Source: Macrosoma leucophasiata (lineage: Eukaryota > Arthropoda > Insecta > Lepidoptera > Hedylidae). Taken from it: a DNA stretch of 64,000 nucleotides. The translations under genes and the position numbers were made by a program. Below the pieces are notes generated by a model. The model had not been told where the DNA came from. It made no database searches and was given only the letters and a program-made list of their open reading frames with translations. Location of the stretch: positions 22,894,001 to 22,958,000 of the forward strand of contig JAWQUS010000007.1 of NCBI GenBank assembly GCA_036365455.1, read 5' to 3'. This document shows positions 50,234 through 57,917 of this stretch, in pieces (position 1 is the first letter of the stretch; each line of letters opens with the position of its first letter).

Positions 50234-53200
50234 TTTGTTTTATTTTATGAAGATGTTTAATAAACTTAGAATGTTGATTATATATGCTTTGTTTTAGTAG
50301 CAATTTCTATGTATAATTATTGTTGAGCACTATATGTATAGATAAATGACAAATGACATCGTGCAGGTGGATGTCACGTCACACCACTCCACGCGCGACA
50401 CACAGGGTCGCGGCACCGCGGCACTGCAATCATTGCATTGATTGCCATTATTTATTGCCTTTCACGGCAGACGGTGAAGTCGACTGAACGCGACATGACC
50501 GCGCCATTCATTCCATAATTATAATTAATGTCATATTTATTATTATTATTACATATTACAACGTGTGTCATCATCGTGACAAGGTTTTTTTTTACAAATT
50601 AAGCATATTTATTTATACAACTATATTTATGTAAAGGAGATGTTGCAAAAATGTATGAACCTCCGGCCATGTATTGTACACAATATCATTAAACAGGCAA
50701 AATCAATATAAAAATGTTTTTACTGCATATTTTCACTTATTTAGCTTTGTTTGCAGTTACAAAACATTATTTGCAGTTAGAATTGCTACTCAAAACCAAC
50801 ATGGCGAATATGGCGGGCGATGTCATTTTGACATTTTCATTTTTTGAATTGTTTTTTGATTATGGTACTTGAAGAAAAAAAGTGATATTTTCTAAATACT
50901 ATCTAAATAGATTGATCCCAAGCGTCAGCTGTATCGCCGCCATGTTGAACATAGTTGAAATTGATAAAATCGTTTGAATTAAATGTGGTTGTAACTCTAA
51001 TTGTATTTTTTTCGGATTCTTCTTTAATTTACCCATTTTTTGAGGACGTGTACTAACCAGAGCCGAGCTTGCAACATCTCCTTTATGTGTAATTTCAACA
51101 TATAATATTTAATTATTATTATATAGTTATATATCTTATTAACTATATATCTATTGTTAAATTTAGTATAGCGTTAAATATAATATCATTCGATAAAGTA
51201 TTTATGTACTTTAATACGTTTTTTTTCTCTAAGTAATTATTTTCATTTATGTATTATTTTCCGCACCCTACACAAAGCTTTCCCATGGCCCCATGGTTGA
51301 CTGTCAGAGAATGCCTAGTGGCATTAAGTCCGCCATATGTACAAGGTGCATAGAAGCATAAATAAATAAATAAATAAATATTATATATATATATGTATTT
51401 TTTTTTGTTATGAATAAACTTTTGGTAATTATGTACTTTATTTATATTACTATTTAAAATTAGTTTAGTTTGTCCTATTTTAGTTTTTTATTTTTTCTTA
51501 TCTTTAAATTGGCAGCAGTTGGGCATCCGTAGTGTCACAGTATATGGCCCCAACATAATACCAGCGCCGGGTTTATTAATCCGGCACAATGACGAGTTGA
51601 GGACCTTTTTGGACAATTTTTAAAATTTAGGTCTTGTTTTTGTGTTAATTCAATTTTTTTTTGTTTCATTTTTTTTCTGTTTTGTTTTCTTTTATGTATC
51701 TTTTTGTCCTCATTAATATATTTTTATTCTTCTTCATTTTCTTCAGGTGCAACGAGAACACGGTGCTGATCGAGACGGTGCTGGCGACGCTGAGCACGGG
51801 CTGGAAGGACGAGGAGGGGCGCGTGCGGGCGGCCTGCCTGCGGGGCGCCGCCCCCGTGGCGCGCCTGCGCCCCGAGCACCGCGCGCGCGCCCTGCCCGCC
51901 GCGCTGCACGCCCTCAGCCAGGGGGTCGACGCGCAGAGCACACAGTGAGTGTAACGCCGGCTCCGCCCGTAGGTCCTGCCTGCCTGCGGGGCGCCGCCCC
52001 CGGGGCGCCGCCCCCGTGGCGCGCCTGCGCCCCGAGCACCGCGCGCGCGCCCTGCCCGCCGCGCTGCACGCCCTCAGCCAGGGGGTCGACGCGCAGAGCA
52101 CACAGTGAGTGTAACGATTTATAACTAAGTACACAGCAAATATTCAGAAGACTAATTACGAGATAGCCTAATCGTCTACATGACCGAGCAAGAGGCATTA
52201 AAAATTCGACTCTGAGTCGATATAAAGTCATAGTGCGGTCTGTAAACCTCGTCCATAGCTGTATCGTGTTCTTAGCAATATTTCGTGAGGCACGTGAGGC
52301 AGAAAAACTCATTTATATTTAAGGTCTTATTGCCAGAGTTGTTCTCCCACAAATTAAGAGTGCTTGTTTGTTTTTCCAGCAGATAGCATAATAGCAATTT
52401 CAATCTCAATTTTAATTCCAGATCACCAGCAGATAACGTGCCTCTCGCAGCCATCCAGGGTCTCAGCCGCCTCCTTAGCGAAACAGAAAAACTGGACAAC
52501 GAATTCGACCGTGAACTGATCTCAATATCGCAAAAGATACGTCCGTTCATGAACACGGATTGCGCCCAACTGAGAGAGAATTCAATAAAACTGTTCGGTA
52601 TAATCACCGGGAAGGTAAAATCTGAGGCGTTGGTGGACCAAGCCATTAGTTCTCTGCCTTGTTTCCTGCTGCATTTGTGTGATAACAATCCTGCTGTAGT
52701 TAGGGTAAGTTATGTGTATTTGAATACTACATATACATATATACTACAATACAATGTTACTTAGTCCAATATACATATAGGAAGAAATACATTGCATTGC
52801 ATGTCAGGGTGACCAGATTTTGCAGAATTCTGCTAGTTTAGCAGAAAAGAAGCCCCAACTTAGGAATTGTCGCAGAATTGGAAAGATAGTACATTTTTTT
52901 AAAGTTGTACATGGACAAACAACCACTTTCTCTTTTTTTTATGTTATGCAGTGGCAAGTAGCAAACAAGCATACAGTTTACATTGTTTTTTAATAATACT
53001 GTAGCCTATAAACATCTACATGAGACTGGAGGGTTCAATGTAGATGAATTTCCACTCCTGAGGTATTATGACTCTGTGTCTGAACCATCACCACCTGACC
53101 GGAACACGATAGTGCTGAACACTACGATTTAGCGGCAAGTAAATTAAGTAATGCGATGGTTCCTACGCCCGCAGGCTCCGTCACTACCGAAGCCGAGCCC

Positions 53201-54575
53201 TACCAAAAACTAACACCGTTCTCTCCCGATGAACGAAAAAAAAATATTTTCTTTTATCTAAACAAACTAGGATACCTTTTTGACTACCTGCGGTGACGTG
53301 ATGATCATGATGATGTATCTTCACGCCGGGTCCCTAACGGGGTAGAGTGTAAGAGCGCCAGATATCCCGGTCCTGACATACCTCTCGTGCCTCGTCTCTC
53401 ACGATGATAAAATGAAATATTCAACTGTCCTCGCCAGGCGAGCAAGTTCACCCTCCGCCAGGTGTTCAAGATACTGAACGTGAAGAAGTCGAACGAGTTC
53501 GTGCAGACCCACCTGGTGGACGAGGGCCGCCTGTTCCTGGACGAGTTCCTCTCCGCCCTGCTGCGGCAGCTGGCGGACGAGCTGCCGCCGAGCGTGGCGC
53601 GCTGCCTGCAGGCCGCCGTCAACTACCTGCACTGCGCCCGCGAGGAGATGAAGCCGCATCCGCCTTTGTTACTCGGTCAGTGCAGATAGGGGTTGAAAAT
53701 TTTGCTCCTAGGTTAGGATCCCACTGCAGAATTATTTCGTTCAATTTTTTTTTATGTAATGCGAGTGGTGAGCGCGCTTGCAGTTCACATGGATGTTAAG
53801 CGATGACTGCAGCTTATAGACACCCACACAAAGACCGAGGTCAAAATGCAGAGACTCCTGAGGCCTAAGGTGTTATGCCTCTGTGCCGGAAATTACAGAG
53901 CCGTACGGTATGCTGCAAACCTAATTTTTACGCATATTTATAATCTAGGGAATCTAATCTATCTACATATATAAAAATCAATTGCTGTTCGTTAGTCTCA
54001 CTAAAAGTCGAGAACGGCTGGATCAATTTGGCTGATTTTGGTTTTGAATGATTTTTGGAAGTTTAGGAAAGGTTTGAAAGGTAAGAAAATATGAAGAAAT
54101 TGAAGGGAAATAGTAAAAACCACAATTTAATTTTCCCATACAAATAGTCCGTATCTATCAAACCTTTGACACATTATTTCATTCTGAGGCAATACAAAGA
54201 TAGCCGGGTCAGCTAATTTAATAATATTTCCCCTAGGTTGCCTATCAAAATATGGTTGCAAATGTTTATTTTTTATTTTTTTTAATTTTAATAAAATATT
54301 GTATTGCATGCATGTTTTGGAAAACATGCATGCAGTTGCCTTCATTACATAAAAAACCCTTTTAAACTTATTTCTTGATATCAAATATTTCAGGTCTCCT
54401 CTACGCCGAACTGTATCGCATCAAAGACAAACACACAGAAGAAACAGAATTGGATCCCGACATTACGCGTACGGCGCGCACGCGTCTCTTGCAGTTAATT
54501 AAGGACTCCAACCCTCTAGTGCGACAAAACTCGGCAATGGCCCTGGCAAACATATGCCTAGCGCACGACGGATGA
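33590..54575 (+). CDS. MROH1: MROH1 orthologue (maestro heat-like repeat family member 1), complete, 12 coding exons
   Basis: Exons: 33590-33620, 33698-33875, 37689-37860, 40492-40681, 41220-44052, 44556-44709, 48231-48491, 49129-49343, 51747-51944, 52422-52704, 53438-53675, 54394-54575. All introns are GT-AG and all junction phases agree. The total is 4935 nt, 1644 residues, essentially the length of vertebrate MROH1 (about 1640). The protein is a chain of amphipathic helix pairs (HEAT-like). Family landmarks include the N-terminal LINGLYDSDNS repeat, VKKLDPKVAAELVNAML, GFIPNREA and SPAKITVHTFNSFL, ADFLNYRC, and the C-terminal repeats LHLCDNNPAVVRASK and RLLQLIKDSNPLVRQ. Family knowledge: a large cytosolic scaffold; nematode and mammalian relatives have been linked to Rab7/late-endosome or lysosome biology. 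The start ATG at 33590 has AAA before it; an in-frame ATG at 33575 would add MQADK. Introns carry heavy mobile-element load. Confidence 0.9.
33698..33875 (+). CDS. MROH1: MROH1 exon 2
   Basis: Acceptor TTCACAG. Encodes the first HEAT-like unit (TVTVLINGLYDSDNS... NEVIGIFSEF) and ends in phase 2 at AA|GTATGT. Confidence 0.88.
33900..33995 (+). repeat. Direct repeat pair in MROH1 intron 2, copy 1
   Basis: CCTCCAGACACGAGAAAAAT and CTGGGCGCCGGTGGCCTTAC recur at 35563-35640 with few changes. Confidence 0.6.
34458..34790 (+). mobile_element. tRNA-derived SINE D, near full length (MROH1 intron 2)
   Basis: The head has A-box TAGCCTAGTGGTAGC and B-box-like GGTTTCAATTCCC. The 3' part ends TACCCCTTCAGGGATTACAG then GCGTGAAG, the same 3' end as the LINE at 56726-57917. 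Confidence 0.75.
34840..35065. repeat. Two R1 ends head-to-head
   Basis: A reverse fragment (ATTAGGTAATGCAGTGGTG) meets a forward copy (GGAGCTCGCGGGCGTAGGCA) at about 34905, forming an inverted pair in MROH1 intron 2. Confidence 0.6.
35563..35640 (+). repeat. Direct repeat pair in MROH1 intron 2, copy 2
   Basis: Same approx. 80-bp text as 33900-33995, 1.7 kb away. CTGGGCGCCGGTGAGTCG at 10869 is a distant relative. Confidence 0.6.
35868..37642. mobile_element. 1.77-kb composite insertion with 8-bp target duplication, MROH1 intron 2
   Basis: Exact direct repeats ACCCATAT (35860-35867, 37643-37650) flank short inverted ends AGACATGCGAGCCG. Both ends are GC-rich, while the interior holds an RTE-type reverse-transcriptase fragment. 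The right end lies 38 bp before the exon 3 acceptor's exon boundary. An 8-bp duplication is typical of hAT-like DNA transposons; whether the RTE piece inserted later or was captured is unclear. Confidence 0.6.
36236..37545 (+). pseudogene. RTE-type LINE reverse transcriptase, decayed
   Basis: Plus-strand frames carry RT blocks: NRAPVDDG region, EQSGFRKGFSTIDYIHTLRQ, AFMDYEKAFDSV, then after frameshifts KGDVISPKLFTAVLEDVF and HLRFANDTVV (FADD-type motif altered to FAND). The 3' part matches the element at 3522-3902. Several frameshifts and stops make it inactive. Confidence 0.75.
37689..37860 (+). CDS. MROH1: MROH1 exon 3
   Basis: Acceptor ATTTCTAG. Encodes VLEQTCVNQVKKLDPKVAAE onward to HEHLDL and ends phase 0 at TTG|GTAAGT. 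Two decayed copies of this exon lie in the following intron. Confidence 0.9.
37906..38000 (+). pseudogene. Decayed copy of MROH1 exon 3 (first relic)
   Basis: AACGCAGAGCTGGCGTACGC and GATGCCGCGCACGATAACAG align with exon 3 (GCAGAGCTGGTGAACGCAAT, GCTCCGCGCTATGACCGAAA). Partial, no donor. Confidence 0.55.
38065..38225 (-). repeat. Retroposon R1 copy between exon 3 relics
   Basis: T-run, GGAAGTGGTAAACAAGCATG, CCTGAGGCCTAAGGTG, CCGGAAATTACAG. It sits directly between the two decayed exon 3 copies. Confidence 0.7.
38243..38398 (+). pseudogene. Decayed copy of MROH1 exon 3 (second relic)
   Basis: GGGTTCTCGAGCAGTCGAAC aligns with the exon start GGGTTCTAGAGCAAACATGC; later GAGAATGCCAGCTACGAATG, GCGGTCCTGGTTGCCATTGG and CTACGAACACTTG align in order. 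Indels break the frame and no GTAAGT donor follows. Confidence 0.75.
38553..39841 (-). mobile_element. mariner (IS630-Tc1-mariner) element, near-complete, in MROH1 intron 3
   Basis: Inverted ends TTAGGTTGGGGAAAAAGT and the matching right end are flanked by TA on both sides (38551-38552, 39842-39843). Length 1289 bp is typical of mariner. The minus-strand transposase frame 39655-38630 has an N-terminal helix-turn-helix part, WVPHEL, a first Asp in TGDEKW, a second in HHDNARPH and a third in YSPDLAP, spaced as DD34D. One TAA stop (39245-39247) breaks an otherwise continuous frame of about 340 codons, so the copy is non-autonomous. Inserted antisense to MROH1. Confidence 0.92.
38630..39655 (-). 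pseudogene. mariner transposase, one in-frame stop
   Basis: Reads MSESNEEILYILKFYYKKGK at the N-terminus and ends QKVIEQNGTYIL. The two halves (39655-39245 and 39220-38630) are in the same frame; only the TAA after ICDSL separates them. All three catalytic Asp residues of DD34D are present. Confidence 0.9.
40237..40387. mobile_element. Palindromic MITE in MROH1 intron 3
   Basis: Ends CCCCCTTATTCATAAA and TTTATGAATAAGGGGG are inverted, and the arms continue imperfectly (TTTAGCT / AGCTAAAA). About 151 bp. Confidence 0.78.
40492..40681 (+). CDS. MROH1: MROH1 exon 4
   Basis: Acceptor TCTCGTAG. Encodes VLRALINQLSPASVPHY onward to KQAFAY, phase-1 exit at TATG|GTGAGT. More GC-rich than its introns. 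Confidence 0.9.
41220..44052 (+). CDS. MROH1: MROH1 exon 5, very large (2833 nt)
   Basis: Starts at TTTGCAG|CG with FGHFAVAVAEQIG and runs without a stop for 944 codons to AQRIPLK, then TC|GTGAGT. It holds 57% of the coding sequence. The open frame extends 31 bp upstream of the acceptor, but the acceptor phase fits exon 4 exactly. Confidence 0.93.
44437..44520 (+). mobile_element. SINE/LINE-D 3' fragment with 11-bp target duplication, next to MROH1 exon 6
   Basis: Flanked by exact ACGATTTAAAT (44426-44436, 44521-44531). The insert of 84 bp starts GGCACGAGAGG and ends GGCGTGAAGATACAT. Exon 6 starts 25 bp after the duplication. Confidence 0.82.
44556..44709 (+). CDS. MROH1: MROH1 exon 6
   Basis: Acceptor TATGTATAG lies 25 bp after a SINE-fragment target duplication. 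Encodes CVVTCWRHLARDEALSASI onward to HIAALQPLT; phase-0 donor ACT|GTAAGT. Confidence 0.88.
44740..44965 (+). mobile_element. SINE with RTE-like 3' tail, copy in MROH1 intron 6
   Basis: CGTCGGGACGTGACG-type start, ATTGCGATGACGCTACCGCC, GATCGCCAATCC, then TCCAGCTGTGGACGTTTGTC and ATGATGACGAT. Diverged copy starting 30 bp after exon 6. Confidence 0.6.
45189..47357. mobile_element. 2.17-kb foldback element with ~400-bp inverted arms, MROH1 intron 6
   Basis: Left arm 45189 to about 45598 and right arm about 46955-47357 are inverted copies starting GGCTGTATCCCATCTGGCCC. Flanks CTTTTATT and ATTTTATT give a 7/8 target duplication. Arm ends are rich in CCGGGCCAG palindromes. The loop is mostly a separate Helitron-like insertion. 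No transposase frame was seen, so it is non-autonomous. Confidence 0.72.
45599..46910 (+). mobile_element. Helitron-like non-autonomous element nested in the foldback
   Basis: Begins near ATATCCTTACTTCCCTAC, has a (CTGT)n run and the text 'ACCGATTTTAATGAAATTTG', and ends GCGGGCGAAGCCGCGGGC, AACAGCTAG, then T. The 3' hairpin (GCGG/CCGC) just before a CTAG end is the Helitron signature. No Rep/helicase frame. Confidence 0.55.
47533..47825 (+). mobile_element. MITE family M8, copy 4 (MROH1 intron 6)
   Basis: Flanked by exact GTGCGAAG on both sides. Ends CATAGAGCAACACGG and GTGTTGCTTTATG. Confidence 0.88.
47990..48175 (+). repeat. Retroposon fragment before MROH1 exon 7
   Basis: GACAGACAAGCAGACGGGCC, GTCACCGTCGCCTATGAAC and GCCAACGCGCTGCCAGCCC belong to a common moth repeat. 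Ends about 55 bp before the exon. Confidence 0.5.
48231..48491 (+). CDS. MROH1: MROH1 exon 7
   Basis: Acceptor AATTTCAG. Encodes LISALGEMLQEDTMRPN through GFIPNREAIKLSPAKITV to EQADCHK; phase-0 donor AAG|GTAAGA. Confidence 0.9.
49129..49343 (+). CDS. MROH1: MROH1 exon 8
   Basis: Acceptor ATATTTCAG. Phase 0 entry gives CHK|VKEACSLCLTIEHG; ends phase 2 at ACAG|GTAATA. The open frame upstream (48958-49128) has no phase-compatible acceptor and is treated as intronic. A degenerate copy of this exon lies about 0.67 kb downstream. Confidence 0.88.
49575..49619 (+). repeat. (CT)n microsatellite
   Basis: More than 40 bp of CT dinucleotides in MROH1 intron 8. Confidence 0.95.
49872..50000 (+). pseudogene. 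Decayed copy of MROH1 exon 8
   Basis: CAGTGCGGCCCTCAC, CCGCAACACCTCGCGAAG, TAGTACCGAGGGTCGTACAA and ACGCCCGCTCCAGTTTACCG align in order with exon 8. It has a deletion of about nine bases, a TAG stop and no usable donor. Confidence 0.78.
50189..50230 (+). repeat. (TA)n microsatellite
   Basis: About 40 bp of alternating TA in MROH1 intron 8. Confidence 0.95.
51260..51395 (+). repeat. LINE 3' end with (AAAT)n tail
   Basis: GCCTAGTGGCATTAAGTCCG then an AAATAAATAAAT tail and (AT)n, a typical 3' end of a moth LINE, in MROH1 intron 8. Confidence 0.6.
51747..51944 (+). CDS. MROH1: MROH1 exon 9 (very GC-rich)
   Basis: Acceptor TTTTCTTCAG follows a long T-rich tract. Encodes CNENTVLIETVLATLSTGW then an Ala/Arg-rich helix region to GVDAQST; phase-2 donor CA|GTGAGT. 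GC content is far above that of its introns. Its 3' half and donor are tandemly duplicated downstream. Confidence 0.88.
51979..52116 (+). pseudogene. Tandem duplicate of the 3' part of MROH1 exon 9, with donor
   Basis: Repeats 51833-51956 almost exactly, including CACAG|TGAGTGTAACG, and carries an extra 14-bp CCCGGGGCGCCGCC duplication. The first copy's donor precedes it and an in-frame TGA follows the first copy, so the second copy should be untranslated. Confidence 0.85.
52422..52704 (+). CDS. MROH1: MROH1 exon 10
   Basis: Acceptor AATTCCAG. Encodes SPADNVPLAAIQGLSRLL onward to LCDNNPAVVR; phase-0 donor AGG|GTAAGT. Confidence 0.9.
52932..53205 (-). repeat. Retroposon R1 copy (MROH1 intron 10)
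   Basis: T-run, GTAGCAAACAAGCATACAG to CTACGCCCGCAGGCTCCGTC. Confidence 0.68.
53311..53405 (-). mobile_element. SINE/LINE-D 3' fragment next to MROH1 exon 11
   Basis: Reverse copy (GTATCTTCACGCCGGGTCCC ... CCTCTCGTGCCTCGTC). Ends about 32 bp before the exon 11 boundary. Confidence 0.7.
53438..53675 (+). CDS. MROH1: MROH1 exon 11
   Basis: Acceptor CCTCGCCAG. Encodes ASKFTLRQVFKILNVKK onward to HPPLLL; phase-1 exit at CTCG|GTCAGT. GC-rich. Confidence 0.9.
53742..53915 (-). repeat. Retroposon R1 copy (MROH1 intron 11)
   Basis: T-run, GCGAGTGGTGAGCGCGCTTG, ACTGCAGCTTATAGACACC, CCTGAGGCCTAAGGTG. Confidence 0.68.
53953..54120 (+). repeat. Helitron-like 5' fragment (MROH1 intron 11)
   Basis: ATATATAAAAATCAATTGCT, GTTCGTTAGTCTCACTAAAA and GAGAACGGCTGGATCAA are a common lepidopteran repeat 5' end. 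Confidence 0.45.
54394..54575 (+). CDS. MROH1: MROH1 exon 12 with stop codon
   Basis: Acceptor ATTTCAG. Encodes LLYAELYRIKDKHTEE through LIKDSNPLVRQNSAMALA and stops at TGA (54573-54575). The last helix pair is the canonical MROH1 C-terminal HEAT-like repeat. Confidence 0.9.
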
Positions 54576-54771
54576 CCTAGGATGCCTAGAGTTCGGTTCA
54601 TAGCTTTTGAAGATGGCAAATATTTGGTGAGGATGAACAAACACGATATTATCAACATGCGGCATCAGTTTTAAGAATGATTTGCTCGCGAAATTGAGAT
54701 TTGTTGCTACATTACCCAACAACATATATTACACATCGAGCTTACTAAGACAATCGGCTAGTTTTGACTTC

Positions 54772-55726
54772 GTAGAGCGTTATCTCTGCTGCACACTGCA
54801 CACTGAAAGTTCGGAATTGGTCAAAACTTGACGGAGTTTTGGCGGGAACCTTGAAAGAGGCGTGTGGTGCTCTTATATTATTTCATTTTCTTGGTGTATT
54901 TTGAGTTACATTAAATAAAGTTGGTGGCATTTTGTTTGATATAGGCTAATTACAGTGCCCGTGTGTAGTGAAATTGAATAACAGTGTGAAAACACATAGT
55001 AGCCGGTAGCCATCGCTTTAATCGAATTACTGACTGTGACTCTTACTGACTGACTGATAAATTAACTGACTGACTCCGACTTTAACGCTGCTTTTTTTTT
55101 ATAATGGCATCGCTATTATGCATATTGCCAGTGTCAAGTAAGACGATATTTCGTATATATTTAAGCAGCGTCAAAGTTAGTATAATATCAAGTATATTAA
55201 GTAAGTATCAAGTATATAAGTTATCAAGTATAATATGTCAGTCAAGTGAGTTACAGTCAAGTTATTCGAGTAAAGCGATGGCTACTTTACTAGAACATTT
55301 ACAATGGAGTTTTGGAGGCAACCTGAAAGGTCGTGTTTTCGCACTGTTATTCTATTTCACTATACACGGGCACTGTAATAAACCTATATCAAACAAAATG
55401 CCACCAACTTTATTAAATATAACTTAAAAATACACTAAGAAAATGAAATAAAATAAGAGCACCATACGCCTCTTTCAAGGTTCCCGCCAAAACCCCTTAA
55501 CGCTGCTTATTACGAATACGAAATATCGTTTTACTTTACACTGGCAACATGCGTAATAGCAATGTCATAACATTAAAAAAAAAACTTGATCAAAATGGCC
55601 GACAAACGTCCTTAATCAAGTTTTTTTTTAATGTTATGACATTGCTATTACGCATATTGCCAGTGTAAAGTAAAACAATATTTCGTATTCGTAATAAGCA
55701 GTTTTACGAAAAAGATAACGCTCTAC
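54772..55726. mobile_element. Compound foldback element directly after MROH1
   Basis: Outer ends GTAGAGCGTTATCT and AGATAACGCTCTAC are inverted. Inside, arms 54836-54970 and 55358-55493 pair with each other, and a second palindrome has arms 55499-55590 and 55614-55707; a partial copy of that inner arm also occurs at 55087-55160. The loop holds (GACT)n-like repeats. No coding capacity. Confidence 0.65.
54914..54919 (+). terminator. First AATAAA after the MROH1 stop
   Basis: The first canonical poly(A) hexamer seen after the stop is 339 bp downstream and lies inside the left arm of a foldback element. No AATAAA or ATTAAA was found between the stop and this point. Confidence 0.4.
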
Positions 55727-56119
55727 AGATCCAAAATAAGCCGATGTCTCCTACCTAAGGTCGATATGCAATGTTTCTTCTTGGATACTGTAATTCGTAA
55801 TTGTGATTATATTTATGAAATCTTATTTGAGATGTAAGTTCAGTGATAATTTCTAGGACAGATTTATGTTATATATTATATTTTAAGATTATCGTAGTTT
55901 TTGTAAGCTTCCAAATAGAACGTCTATAGTGCCAGCAAGGAAGATTTGTTTTGCTTTTATGATAATTCGCTAGCGTGTGATAGTTAAAGTAATGCTTAAA
56001 ACACAATTTAGGGAATCCATGTAATGATCGTTAGAATTTCCATGCAGGAAGACATGAGGCGAGGATTATATATTTTAAGGAATAATTTTATGTTTATATT
56101 TCATTATTATATTATTATG

Positions 56120-56640
56120 TGGAAGATAATTCTTCCGCCAGTGCAGTCAGTGAACCGACCAATGGTGGTCAAACCGTTCCAATGGGGCGGTAGTAAGTGC
56201 AATAACGTAAGATGGCCAAAAGTCCTGCGATCATAGAGCAACACGGGCCACCGGCCGCGGCGGACCGGAGAGGAGTAGCCATAGCGTTCATTACATTACA
56301 AAAGAGTGTCATTTTTTGCAGGGGGATAGGCGTGTGACACACACACACACACTACAAAAATAGTCTATTACTACGAAACTCACACCTTGACTTAAAAAAA
56401 ATACATAAACAATTTCACGCACACATTTAAATATCTAGGCGACAGGCATAGGTCCACTTGGGCTTGTACTTTGACATAAGGGGAAGCCTGCATATTGCTA
56501 CTCTCCTCCGTGTTGCTCTATGCCTGCGATAAACTACCTCCACTGCTATCACCAATCCGCATGCCAAGCGTGGCGATTATAGCATATCCCCCTTATGGGG
56601 AAGATCTTTAAGCTGATATTATTATGATGATTTCATTCTT
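56120..56640 (+). mobile_element. RTE-tailed SINE interrupted by an M8 MITE
   Basis: Left part (GTGCAGTCAGTGAACCGACC, GGGGCGGTAGTAAGTGCAAT) and right part (TATCACCAATCCGCATG ... GCTGATATTATTATGATGAT) are one SINE split by the MITE at 56232-56522. Confidence 0.62.
56232..56522 (+). mobile_element. MITE family M8, copy 5
   Basis: Perfect 13-bp inverted ends (CATAGAGCAACAC / GTGTTGCTCTATG) and exact 8-bp flanks CCTGCGAT. It is inserted into a copy of the RTE-tailed SINE, which resumes on the right. Confidence 0.9.
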
Positions 56641-56725
56641 GACTAGGCATCCAGTGAAATAGGAATTCAATACGTATATCATTTTGTTTGGGATTATCTT
56701 AAAAATATTTTGATAGTCATAGATA

Positions 56726-57917
56726 GTATGTATGTATGTATCTTCACGCCAGGTCCCTAACGGGGTAGGCAGAGAGTGTAGAGCGCCAGACATCCCGGTT
56801 CTGACAAACCTCTCGTACCTCGTCTACCTTCATGGTTTCAGAACTGGAAGAGGATGTATGGATCAAGTTTTCTCCCTCCGCAACATCGTAGAGAAGCATC
56901 TTGCTGTGAGCCAGAAGGTTTTCTGCGGTTTTGTGGATTTGGAGAAGGCGTTTGATAGGGTATTACGAAAGGAGCTGTGGGACATTTTGCCAGAGTATGG
57001 TATTGATGGCAGTCTGCTCCGTGCAATACAGTCCACGTATGTGGGCTGTCAAGCATGTGTGCGGGTAGATGGTAACATGTCACCCTGGTTTGATGTTAAC
57101 ATCGGTGTCAAACAGGGTTGCGTGCTTTCGTCTAGGCTGTTTATTATATATCTGGACAAATGCCTCCAGAGGATGAAGTTGATGGATGTGGGAGTGCGTA
57201 TGGGTGACTTAGTGGTGAACTGTCTGCTTTACGCAGATGATGCGGTAATTGTTAGCTCTACACCATCTGGGCTACAAGCACTAGTCACAGTCATGAAAGA
57301 GGATTGTATGGAGAAAGGCTTACAATTGAATGTGGATAAAACTAAAGTATTAGTATTTGAAAGAGATGAACAGAGAACAAATGCAAGGGTAGTAGTAGAT
57401 GATGCAGTGTTAGAACAGGTGGATGAAATTGTATATCTTGGATGTGCTTTTAGCAAGGATGGTAGGTACACCACTGACATAGAAAGAAGAGTGCTTGCTG
57501 GGAATTGCGTGAATGGAGCGTTGGGTAAGCTGCTAGAATCTAAACATCTCAGCCAGCGGGCTCGACTAGCCGTACATAATGCTGTACTTACTCCAACGCT
57601 TTTATATGGAAGCGAGAGCTGGGTATGCAGGAAAGAGCATGAAAGTAAGTTGAACGCGGTCGAGATGAGATCTTTGCGCAAGATCTGCGGTGTATCACTC
57701 ACCGATCGCGTTCGTAATGAAGATGTAAGAAAGAGACTTTGTGTGAATGATAGTATCGGTGTAAAAATGAAAAAAGGCATGCTCCGATGGTTCGGGCATA
57801 TAGAAAGAATGTCGAATGAGCGAATGACTAAACAGATATACAATGCGAATGTGGATGGTTGCAGAGGCCCAGGAAGACCAAGGCTGACCTACCATGACCA
57901 AATAGGTCGAGTTCATA
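56726..57917. mobile_element. LINE insertion with 5' inversion
   Basis: Exact 14-bp direct repeats GATAGTCATAGATA (56712-56725, 57918-57931) bound the insert. On the minus strand its 3' end is a sequence ending GGCGTGAAGATACATAC with a (CATA)n tail, shared by other short fragments here. The remainder is a reverse-transcriptase segment in the opposite orientation. This is the signature of 5' inversion during target-primed reverse transcription. Confidence 0.7.

Noticed and set aside
51747..52124. 125-codon Ala/Arg/Pro frame across exon 9
   Set aside because: Out-of-frame reading of a GC-rich exon and its tandem copy; the correct frame is MROH1.
57229..57843. 204-codon minus-strand frame
   Set aside because: Antisense shadow of the LINE reverse transcriptase.
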